Assembly (NCBI GenBank): GCA_905221605.1
Contig: CAJNDS010000668.1
Coordinates: forward strand, 1,695,814-1,759,813
From: Symbiodinium natans
Taxonomy: Eukaryota; Sar; Dinophyceae; Suessiales; Symbiodiniaceae
Length of the DNA stretch: 64,000 nucleotides
Reading direction: 5' to 3'
Shown one piece after another: positions 34,481 to 44,308 of the stretch (position 1 is its first letter; each line of letters starts with the position of its first letter). The position numbers and the translations under genes are program-made. The notes beneath the pieces were generated by a model that worked only from the letters and a program-made list of their open reading frames with translations, ran no database searches and was not told the DNA's origin.

Positions 34481-34809
34481 AAATGACGATTTTTTTTTTT
34501 TACCAGACAGGCCAGACACAAGGAATGGCGTGTGCAACCTTGATGAGATGATGCAAACATGAGGTAGGGTCCTGCCTCGCTGTACCAGACTCAGAGGAAT
34601 GGTACAACACGAAATGAAGTGGACATGAAAATGAGGGTGAGGGTCCTGCCAGCTACTCTATACAGAGTCCAGGCACAGACCAATGCAGGTACGTTTACCT
34701 GGGGTGTGGGGGGGAGCTTCGATGGGCAGAGCCACCCCCACACCCCCTCTGCCCCCCTGCTCAAAAGAAATGAGATGAGGCCTACTGTTGAACCCTTGGT
34801 TACAGGGTT

Positions 34810-34812
<3 letters not shown>

Positions 34813-34885
<73 letters not shown>

Positions 34886-34888
34886 CCA

Positions 34889-34947
<59 letters not shown>

Positions 34948-34948
34948 C

Positions 34949-34984
<36 letters not shown>

Positions 34985-35115
34985 CTCACGCACGCACGCA
35001 CCCACGCACGCGCACGCGCACGCGCACGCGCACGCGCACGCGCACGCGCACGCGCACACACGCACACGCACACGCGCACTCGCACACGCGCACACGCACA
35101 CACGCATGCACGCAC
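34813..35115. repeat. Composite (CA)n / (CACG)n / (GCGCAC)n array
   Basis: (CA)n from 34813 to 34880, then tetramer (CACG)n to about 34998 with rare CACT/CACC errors, then (CGCACG)n and (CACACG)n to about 35110. It is pure alternating purine-pyrimidine for about 300 bp, similar in design to the array at 19.7-20.2 kb. Long ORFs over it are artefacts. Confidence 0.95.
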
Positions 35116-36870
35116 ACACGCACCCAAAAGCTGAGACTATCGTGTATCCCCGGGACAATGCCTGAACCTGAGGGCGCCGCCCCCGAGGAGAAGGGGGGGA
35201 GAAAAAGAGAGGATAGAAGAGACGAGTCATGTTAATCCACCAAGGCCTCTAGCGTCTATAGAGCCTCTAGAGCCTAGTGTTGGTTGCTTCGGGTTGCTGG
35301 AACACCTTTCTCAAGGCAGGCGGCTTCGTCAGAAGCATGCGCGCAGCTCGAATAGCACGTGCCAGTTTCGTGTCAGACTTCCAAGGATTATTTGGCCGCT
35401 GCTGGCCTGCACCAATGCGAAGTTCCCTTGCATCAGGTTTACTGCCGCGGACTTTTCCGCATCACGAGGTTCTCCACGCCATGTTGCAACAACAGTTTCT
35501 TGTTGTAACGGCTTTCGCAACACGGCAAGTGTCTGTTGCAGAGTTAGCGCCAGTTAGCGTGGTGCCTTAGTCTTTCATCTTCAAGGTTCATGTTGAGCCG
35601 TTCGACCAAGGACTGCTCCGCCTTCGCGAATGGGTGCCTGAATGTGCAAAAAGGCTAAATCCGGGTCAGTGTGCTGAAGTGTGCTGTGTGGGCGAAAGGC
35701 CTAGGAGTTCTGGTGGTCCCCAGCCTGCATTTGACTTCGTTGGAGTTCAATTTTTGCAGGCAGCTTGCTGTATCACCAAGCGTTCTCAACGAATGTTTTC
35801 TCACTCTTTTCGCCACGCAGGCATGTCAAAACATGTCAAGTTTGCTTCTTCGGCCGGGGGGTCTGCTCAAAATAGCGTGAGTGTTTTTAAAGAACGTCAG
35901 CACACTCCAACTGTGCTGACTACCAGGTCGGCAGCACATGTCTTGGAAGTCCAGCATGGCCAGCATGTGCAGCATGCAGCATGAACAAGGACAGGCCTCT
36001 GCTCCGTAGAGGTGGCGGGCTACACGTACGAGTCCTGGCTTTAGTAAGTTGCACTGGGCTTAACATAAGCTGTTTAGACGTGTTTAGAGCTCAGCCTGAG
36101 TCTTTAGAGTTGGCGGAGAACTCTTCAAGAGATAGTGGGATAGGCTTCCATCGTTGTTTCGGGTGTCGGTCGGCAATGCAGGCCAGGGGCCTTTTCTTCA
36201 CCACCTTTTGCCTGTGGGCAGGTTGTTGGAGAGGGGGAAATGGGGAAGTGAAGTCGTCGTGAGAGTCGCCGGAGTGCTTTTTGCAAGCGGGTGGCACCAC
36301 CTCAGGATTCAAAATTGTTGGGCGGCCAATGGCCCATGCACTTGTGCGACTGGTTTCTGGAGTATGTTTAACACTAAAGAGCCTAGGTGAGAAGCGCGTC
36401 TTTGCTTTTTAGCTTGTGTTTTGTTGCGGCGTGAGTCTGAACAGCAAGGATGGCCTGTGGCACATCGCGCCATAGCTTGAGTACGGTGTGAAGTACATGA
36501 CATTTTCTTAGCAATTCGTCCAAGCCAGCCTGTGGGTCGGTGAGAAGCTGAAGCGAACGCATCCCATTGCCGACGTAATCTCATGTACTTGGTGCGTAAG
36601 GTTATCGCCTGTAAACCAAGCTTCCTTCAGACCTCCATGGCGCTCCGGCTTGTGAGGCTGCGATTCTCCATGGCTTCCTTGTGGAGCAAAACAGGTGCCA
36701 CACTGTTCCAAGTCTATTGTGGGTGAAACCGAAGTCTCTGCTGACTCTGCTGACCACCCCTACTGGTCGTCTTAACGGCTTCAACTTTCAATTGCCAAGC
36801 CTCCGAGTCGACGAGTTTTTGCACCCAACATGTACAGCCTATAAGCCATGTAGGGGGTTTAGGGGCTTGT
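35116..36870. other. No gene recognised
   Basis: Short frames only. A group of Cys-containing codons near 35640-35700 was considered and not assigned. Confidence 0.35.
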
Positions 36871-36879
36871 AGGGTCCTG

Positions 36880-37025
36880 TAGGGGTCACCTGCACCTGTT
36901 CGTGAGGAGCTATCACGAGCTCAACACTGAGTTTTCACGCGAGTCCTTATACCAGCTCTTCCTTCAGCAGGCTGGGCCATTCCTGGACGCTACACGCGCC
37001 GGCCGTTCTTATGCGGATACTTGAG
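36880..37025 (+). CDS. Exon-like open stretch, unknown
   Basis: The frame reads LFVRSYHELNTEFSRESLYQ then LFLQQAGPFLDATRAG and ends in TGA at about 37023. It is amphipathic and protein-like, but no family or splice site can be given. Confidence 0.2.
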
Positions 37026-37654
37026 AATGGAAGCCTCTTTTTCCACACTCTCCGTGCGGGTTGTTAGGTTAGATCTTTTCCAAGGATGGGTGCCAGTTCA
37101 GGAGGGTTGTTTTCGTGAGTTCTCGGAAATTCTAGAAACATCGGTTTCAAACTTTCTGATTCACTCAACGTTTATTCCAAACCATCCACAACATTACAGA
37201 AAACAGTGACAGAAGTTCAAGGGAGCCCGAGAACAAGAGGCCGGCTTGTGAGACTCTGAAGGGACTCAAAAACAGGGAGAGGAGGCTTCCGGAGAACCTT
37301 ACTAGCATTGAGTTTTCTTAGATTTTGGAGCCCGATGTCTGGACAACGGAAACATGTCGATCCATGTCATGAAACACCCGGTCAAAGACGAATAGCACGA
37401 CAGTGAGAGCTGCTTCTGACTCAAGCTGCTGCTGGGAGCCGAAGTGGGAAGGCAGGCACCAACCGGCCGTGCGTCGCCACCAAGCGGACAGCGACACCGC
37501 TGGAATTGACAATGGCGACAGGCAAGTCACGCCCCTGCAGGTCGCGTGCGACGTCGCTGTTGGAGCGGACCGCCAGAAGAACCCCATTGGGAATTCCAAC
37601 GCCAAAAACAATGGAAAAAAAAATTGACTGTGGCCAAGGCACTCTAGACGGCAC

Positions 37655-37850
37655 CACTCTCAGAGCAGCCCGCAGAAAGTCCCGCCGAGTATGCGTGCCC
37701 ACCCCCAGAGAAGCCCGCAAAGAGTCCAGCCGAGTATCCCCGGAGGGCCATTCTTCAGAGAAGTCCGCCAAGAGTACCGCCGAGTGTGCCTGAATTGCCC
37801 CACCTCACGGAAGTCCGCAGAGACTGAAGTATCCGCAAGTACCTGTCCGA
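37655..37850. repeat. ~49-bp imperfect tandem repeat
   Basis: Four decayed copies of a unit beginning CAGAGAAGCCCGCAAAGAGT and containing GCCGAGTATC, at about 37661, 37706, 37756 and 37805. The copies differ at roughly one base in five. Confidence 0.75.
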
Positions 37851-38354
37851 AAACGGCAGGATGTTTCCCACATCAGGTGCTGCAGGGTGGGGATGATCGA
37901 AGCAGTATTGTTTATTCGTTTTTGAAAGGGGGAGGGAACTTGTCTTTTTAGTTCATTGTTTTTCGCTTTCTGTTTTTGCGTTTGGCTTCTTGGTTTCCAG
38001 ATTTTGCTTTCTACTTGTTGTCTGCATGTCTTTCATCTTTCTCTCTTAATTTCTGCTGCTCGTCTCCTATGGCATGTTATGTCCTTGGGCTTGTTGCTTC
38101 TGTCTTTTGCGGCGTATTCTTGTCGTGTCTTGCCTTTTGCTTGTTGCTTCTGCCTGTCTCTTACTGCATTCTCTTGCTGCCTTTGGGCCGCTTATTTCCT
38201 TTGATTTTGCTTTTCCTTGTTTTTGTATCTTGGGCTGCTTGCTCGTCGTTTTTTGCTTTCATGGCTGCTTCCTCTTTTTGCCATTGTTCCTCGCCCCCCA
38301 GTGGGGGGGTTACTCGATTTTGAGGACAATTCTGCCCACCACAGTCTGCCGCAG

Positions 38355-38550
38355 ACAACAACAACGACAGCAGCAACAACAGCAGCAGCAACAACGGCAA
38401 CAATAACAACAACAATAACACTAATAACAGCACGAACAACAAGCACACGACCAGCACGAACAGCACGAACAATACCAACAAGAACAACAAGAACGAGATT
38501 GCGAAAAAACAACAGCGAAAACAAAAAACTCAAGAACAAACAATAACAAC
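38355..38550. repeat. (CAA/CAG)n and AACAACAAG-type array
   Basis: Triplet-phase purine/cytosine repeat that starts with ACAACAACAACGACAGCAGC and turns into AACAACAATAAC and CACGAACAGCACGAAC variants. It is similar in composition to the array at 21.6-22.0 kb. Confidence 0.9.
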
Positions 38551-38589
38551 AGAAACAACACAGCACTCCCTACTATATACCACTCTGCG

Positions 38590-38880
38590 AGATAGGAGGA
38601 CATAACAGGAGATAGGGCAGGAACGAGGACCGATTGATATAAGGAGGACAGATAGGAGGACAGGACACAGGACAGCGGCCAGCGATTGTACCCAAGAATA
38701 GCTGCGGGACGGGAACGAGGATAGATATGAGGACAGCCAGCAGGACAGGACACAGGACAGATAGTAGGACAGATAGCTGCCATACAGTGGCCAGCAGGCC
38801 TCTCGGCCGGCGATTGTGCCGCAAAACAGTTGGCGGCCAGAAGGCCTCTCATATCGACCAGCAGGCCGGTCAATATCCGA
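38590..38880. repeat. GGACAGATAG-rich ~90-bp imperfect repeats
   Basis: Repeated blocks: ACGAGGAC/TAGATATGAGGAC, AGGACAGGACACAGGACAG (38658-38676 and 38744-38762), and CGGCCAGCGATTGTACC versus CGGCCGGCGATTGTGCC (38674 and 38807). Together these show two to three copies of a unit of roughly 90-130 bp, overlaid on short GGACAG repeats. Confidence 0.75.
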
Positions 38881-39756
38881 CGAATATATCGGGCATATGG
38901 CGGCAAGGAGACATGTCAGGCTGGCGAGCGACCACAAAATAGGGGTGATGTGGCTGTCAGGCCGTTCAGGCGCATTTGCATTTCACGAAACCGGACGTCC
39001 ACATGCGACAGCCTCCCATTATCACTTCGAGCCCCCCCACCCTGTCCCAAAGTTTTTTTGCCGGGCATACCCATGCTTCTTAGACTTGATCTTCCAAGAA
39101 GGAAAAACAGATTCGCATCGTCCACTTTGGATGGAAACCTAAAGAGCATTTACGCTGAAAACATGGCACCCTTGAGAATTCGTGTTAGTCAGGGATTTGC
39201 TGGGGTTTGGCTCCAGACAACCGGAGCCAAGGGAATGCCGAGCAAGAAGGGTGCAGCTCCCAAAGATACTGATGTTCAAGGAAGCCAAGCTAACCAGAAG
39301 CAGGACTACATGGGATCCACTGGGCGAGTCCGCATCTTCAACAGCGTTGAGCCCACCACCAGTCCTCCTTCACACGGACAACGGGCTGACAGTTGTTGCG
39401 GGAGTCTCTTGCGCCTTGCGGGGCTTCATGTCTTGGGAGGTTTTCCAAACTATGGTGTGCGCAATCCAACCCAACCCGATCACACTCTTGTTATTGTATC
39501 CTCCGTTGCCTCACCTAGTCGGGATGTGGTCAGCTCACTAGGCAGGACAAGTCAAGATCAAAAGCTTAGGCGTCGAGACCTTCAGGAGACCGGGAGGGGC
39601 AGATTCTCATCCGGCAGATTACGAGCATCTCTGCGCAGGTTGCCAAGCTCTGCTTCATGTCTAAGGCACTGCCATGACAAATAGCTACTATCAGCTACTG
39701 GCATTTGCTTCACCAAGAAGTCTGTCCTGCAACTGTCGAAGAACGTCACAATTAGA

Positions 39757-40019
39757 TTTAATGTTTCGACAAACTGCAACCATACCCTGACGAGCCTGAT
39801 TGCCAGCCTGTCGAAACTGCAACGGAGCAACTGCGGAGCAACGATGAGCTTCGTCATCTGGTCCAGAACATTCGGTATCGCAACGCAGATCTAACTAAAG
39901 ACTTAACACTTTTAAAGCAAGAGCTCCCACAGCAGAGAGTGAAGACGCCCTGCTTGCAGCCTTTCAGCCACCTGGGGATCTGGTCGTCGACAGGACACTC
40001 GCTACAAGCAGGGTGATTT
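39757..40019 (+). CDS. Exon-like hydrophilic open stretch, unknown
   Basis: The frame from 39758 to a TGA at about 40017 reads KLQPYPDEPDCQPVETATEQ, then LRSNDELRHLVQNIRYRNAD and LTKDLTLLKQELPQQ. The middle part has coiled-coil-like spacing of Leu and charged residues. There is no start codon or defined splice site. It could be an exon of an unidentified gene. Confidence 0.22.
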
Positions 40020-40269
40020 GATTGAGGAATGTGGAGCTTCAGCAACTTCAGCAAACCGAGCGGTCCAGGGTTACGCACTGTTGCACATGGAAGCTGAGCC
40101 TGTGAAAGTTTCGTCTGATGCCCAGGCATTCCACATAACCTACACAAACTGTTGGGCTTCAAGCGACTATGCGACCTGTACGCGACATGCGTCAGCAATC
40201 TTTCGGAAGCTACGGAAGCTGTGTGCATGCGTCTGTGCAGTGACCTTTCTGTTTCTACCTAATTGCTCT

Positions 40270-41785
40270 GAGTTTTTCGCATGCAGCTACTCGAGTTGCA
40301 ATTGATGTGGAGATAGCATGGTATCAGACGATGTGTAGCTTTTCACGAGCAAGCGGGAGTAAGAAAATCCAGGGAATTCCAGAGTTCAGGCTGAAAGTAG
40401 TAAGATGGATGTGCTGAGCAGGAATCACTTGGCTTGCCGACGTCGTCTGGAGCAGCACGAACAGCAGCCGCTCCGGCCATGTTGTTTCCGGACGTCTTCG
40501 AGATGCGTCTAGGGTCCAAGGCTTCTTCCCTGGGGTCGACAGGGTAAGAGATGAAAGCGCACGTGCAGACTCTCGTTCCGCCAGTCTGAGCCCTTTCTGA
40601 GCCCAATGATTATTAGATCCTCCACGCAGCCTGCGTACATCCTGTACGTGTTGCCGTATGCCGTTATGCGTGCGCCCTTCTTTTGAGGTCAGGCCATCTC
40701 CTGCAGCAGTGGCACTTGCGATATGTCCACAGCCTTTATCCCGGCGGATGCTTGGACGGAAATTCTTCAGAGATGCTTAGACGTACAGGGTTCCTACTGT
40801 ACGGCTCTAAATTTAAGTACTGTGAGCCTCGCGCTCGTCTGGGATAGAATTTTTTTGAGAGTTTGGAGATGTTCAGAGTCCAGGATCGCGAAGCCAAAAA
40901 GGAACACCAGCTTTGCGCAGGACGTTCGTTGCGAGCATTTGGCGAGCACTAGTGGCATCCACGAACGTTTGTGCCACACTTGCCTTCCTCGCTCATCCGC
41001 GAAGATTCATTTTGCCCCATTTTCCCCACATGCTCACTTGTCCCACTGAGGCAAGCAAGGCAGTGCCAGTTCTGCCAGCCTCCCCCATCTCCCGTCACAA
41101 CACAATGCACGCTCTGCAGGATGGGAGCACGGACGCGTTCCGGATCGTTCGGTGCTTGACGTTGGTTCGGCACATGCTTGGCAGTATGAGTCCTCGGACG
41201 TGGCACTCTTCCGTGACGGCCTCTCGGGCAAGGCCTGTGCCCAAGGCGGCCTCTACCTTTCGCTAGCAAGCCAGAACAGCCCACACTCTTGCCAGTTGGA
41301 ATCAGACAATGAGTCTGCGATCGGTCTCCTGCCTGTAGCTCACCACATCCGGTCTCTCACATCTCAGCTTGGAGGCACAACCTGAACGCTGGAATGCCCT
41401 CAGCACAGAACCCGTCCCACCCGCGCAGCTTCGTTGGCCGGGTTGCGATCCGCGTGAACATTATAAGCCACCTATCCTGGACCGGGACCTTGCCCGGTTC
41501 CCACTGCCATGGATAAGGCGTGTTTCGGTATGTGCATCGGTGGACCCCCCCTGCCAAAGAAGATCAGAGAAGCATCTTGCGGCGGAGAATTGGCAGTCGT
41601 GCGTCATGCGGTAGTTCTATTCGCGAGGCAACTCCCAGAAAGCTCAGCAGGGGTAGAGGACCTCTCACCCACTGACTCGGGACTCGCTCGCCTTCGGGCG
41701 GCCCCCTCCTCCAGAGTTTTTTTTTTGTCAGCTCCGTGCGCGCACTGTGCTTCCATTGGCGCCCTCTCCGAGGCAGCTAGGGTAC
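40270..41785. other. No gene assigned; possible Cys-rich piece
   Basis: At about 40920-40990 the frame reads CEHLASTSGIHERLCHTC, a spacing similar to the cysteine-rich repeats that begin at 44.3 kb, so an earlier exon of that gene may lie here. Other frames in the interval carry no motif. There is a T run at about 41716-41726. Confidence 0.25.
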
Positions 41786-41787
41786 GA

Positions 41788-42312
41788 TTAATGATTAATG
41801 GCAGCGTAGACTACGTGGGGTCCTAAGATGCCTCGCCCAGGTTCGCTGGTCCAGTGGTTCGGGAAGTGTCTTCGGGTTGTGGTCTCCAAGAAGTATGGTA
41901 TCTGCATGCCCCTACGCCTGCCTTTTACGATGATGCGGTCTCTATGTGCAGCGCTGAACATGACATTATGTAGGGGGTCACTGTAATCCGACAGGAACGC
42001 ATCCTTAAGCATTGAGAGCTGGGCCGTATTGATAACGGCGCTAGGGAGTTGTGGTCGAAGTGCTTTTTCCCATACTTCCTGGTTTGAGATTCTAGAGTAA
42101 AATGAGGCTTTAATGCCGAAAATTCTCCTTAGAAAGCAGTGATAAAATGCGTCGATGCGTTTTAGATGTGATTCTTTTAGAGAAAGGCTCGAGAGGCCGT
42201 ACGTCAGGACTGGTACAAAAGTGGTTTGAAATATGTGAAGTTTCCGCTGCTTGGAGAGACGGGAATTCCAAATCAGTCGCAGTTTTTTGTATACTGTCTC
42301 CGCAAGAGCGGA
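41788..42312 (-). pseudogene. LINE-type reverse transcriptase C-terminal fragment (minus strand)
   Basis: On the minus strand one continuous frame from about 42312 down to the stop near 41788 reads KKLRLIWNSRLSKQRKLHIF, then TTFVPVLTYGLSSLSLKESH, LKRIDAFYHCFLRRIFGIK and onward, ending with the RGRRRGM-type tail. This is the post-catalytic part of a LINE RT: helix before the K-L-x-IF element, VLTYG-x-x-x-LSL, and a helix ending LRRI-x-GI. The element is cut off on its 5' side by simple CT-rich sequence near 42340-42400, and no YxDD core is seen. The frame is intact over about 170 codons, so it is younger than the fragments at 2-5 kb. Confidence 0.72.
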
Positions 42313-42985
42313 CCTATGATAAAAGCTCCAGAGGGGTTACGGGCGCAGGAAGGAAGGAATCGAGAGAGCGAGCGAGAGAGCAAGCAAGAGACAGATGCGC
42401 CGGATCCATCGTATCACGCCGACTACGGGATCCGACTACCACAGTTTTTGGTACCCTCAAAGACCACCCAATTCTTTGCATTCGCGGCGATAAGAAGAGA
42501 TGAGCGGCCTTTGTTTGGGCCATTTACGCTCATTTGTTGGGATACGTCTTCGAGGATCACAACAGCATCGAGCTATTGCTGTTATGGGGATATAGGTTAA
42601 AAGCAAGACGGGGTCCGCACGGTGGTTGTAAGGGTTAGGAAGGGTCCAAAGGTAGAAAACTCCTTGACAGGTGAGTTCCGTCCAGCATAAACTTTGTTCG
42701 CAAGCTCATTGCATTCACGCGTCTTTCTTTGCAAAAAAAGGATTTTGAATAGGCCCGTGTCAGGGCTGGGCCGGTAGCAACAATTCCAAGATCGGCGATA
42801 CAACCGCAGGCTTGACAATGCAGAGCGCCACTTGGGACGGTGCCTCAGGCAACCAACACCAGGGTCGCTCATTACCGAAACGCCCGAACATGAGCGTTCT
42901 CGCAGACACCAGAATCGCCGTGGCGAAGAAATCATGCCCGCTTGCGATATATAGTCGGTGAAAACGCAAGGTTGCAACATGTGCC
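42313..42985. other. No gene assigned
   Basis: It contains a (GAGC)-rich micro-repeat near 42362-42395 at the edge of the RT remnant. The minus-strand frames at 42597-42980 have no motif I can identify, although they may be further eroded parts of the same element. Confidence 0.3.
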
Positions 42986-42987
42986 TT

Positions 42988-43222
42988 CAGTCAGTGTGTG
43001 CGTGTGTGCGTTTTTTTTTTGTCTTTTGTGTGCGTATGTGTTGTGTGTGTTTGTGTTTGTGTTTGTGTTTGTGTTTGTGTTTGTGTTTGTGTTTGTGTTT
43101 GTGTTTGTGTTTGTGTGTGTGCGCTTTTGTGCGTGCGTGGGTGCGTGCGTGCGTGCGTGGGTGGGTGGGTGTGTGTGTGTGTGTTCTTTTTTTTTTTTTT
43201 TTGTGTGTGTGTGTGTGTGTGA
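42988..43222. repeat. (TTTGTG)n / (GTGC)n / (GT)n array
   Basis: Tandem TTTGTG hexamers from about 43045 to 43110, followed by GTGCGTGC and GGGTGGGT tetramers, a T run (about 43188-43202) and (GT)n to 43222. Confidence 0.93.
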
Positions 43223-43754
43223 CAGGTCCTAGTTCATGGATGAATGGGGTCACCCCCACTCTAGAGTCTTCGCACAGCAACCGACTTTCCATAGAACATG
43301 CGTGCTGCATGACAGACAGAAGTTTTCTGTCTATTTTCTGCAGCCAGATGCCGAGTGACTGCTTTCGCGGCATCCACAACCTGCCGTGTGCAACGAAGCA
43401 GCAGCTACGGTTGTGGATGGGATATCCGGCCTGATCAGCTGGACGTACCTGCTTGCAAGTAATGTTTTTGTTTTAAATTAATCCTGCTGTGCATGGTTTC
43501 CATCCTCGTTGTTGTCCGCCCAAAACCACCCTGAAGATGATGCTTGACCACGTGCAAACGCACACACAGAAGCGTATTCTGCAGCAGCGGATTTGTCAAT
43601 TCTACTACCATGTTGCTGACTGTTTGTTGAATGCAGGGCCCCGCTCCACCTTGCTGGTTCTTGCAGTTCAGCCGAATCTACACCAGGGTGCACTTCTGTG
43701 TTGCGTGCATTGTGCGTGCGTGCATTGTGCGTGCGTGCGTGCGTTGGTGGGTGG

Positions 43755-44075
43755 GTGTCTGTGTGTCTGTGTGTCTGTGTGTCTGTGTGTCTGTGTGTCT
43801 GTGTGTCTGTGTGTCTGTGTGTGTGTCTGTGTGTCTGTGTGTCTGTGTGTCTGTGTGTCTGTGTGTCTGTGTGTCTGTGTGTCTGTGTGTCTGTGTGTCT
43901 GTGTGTCTGTGTGTCTGTGTGTCTGTGTGTCTGTGTGTCTGTGCCTGTGCCTGTGCCCGTGCCTGTGCGTGCGTGGGTGCGTGCGTCTGTGCGTGCGTGG
44001 GTGCGTGCCTCTCTGCGTGCGTGCATCTGTGCATGCGTGCATGAGTGTAGTGTGAGTGTGAGTGTGTGTGTGTGT
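43755..44075. repeat. 8-bp satellite GTGTGTCT
   Basis: About 23 nearly perfect copies of GTGTGTCT between 43757 and 43942 (one lacks four bases at about 43820), then TGTGCC and GTGC-type hexamers and a (GT)n end. The minus strand reads as Thr-His-Arg repeats in all frames. Confidence 0.95.
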
Positions 44076-44308
44076 GTATGGATTGCGCCAATGGGGCTTT
44101 AGGGGGGGGGGGGGGTCCGGCCCAAAGCCTGCGGCTTCGGCAGGTTCAAGGGTTTAGATTTCTGTAACATGTCGCCCTTGTCGCTTCTCGCGTCCGAGCT
44201 TCGTTCAGGCTCTGACATGCTAAGGCATTCAAAAACTCAGACACTGCTTAACTGGGAAGAAGTATAGGCAAGTCCTGTTCCAGATTCGTCCTGGGATCAG
44301 GATCGCAG

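Noticed and set aside
34591-35230. ORFs over the 34.8-35.1 kb array
   Set aside because: Translations of (CA)n/(CACG)n only; no unique protein sequence apart from short flanks.
38830-39684. 284-codon + strand ORF
   Set aside because: Starts inside GGACAG-rich repeats, has no recognisable domain, and overlaps other frames of similar quality; too weak to call a gene.
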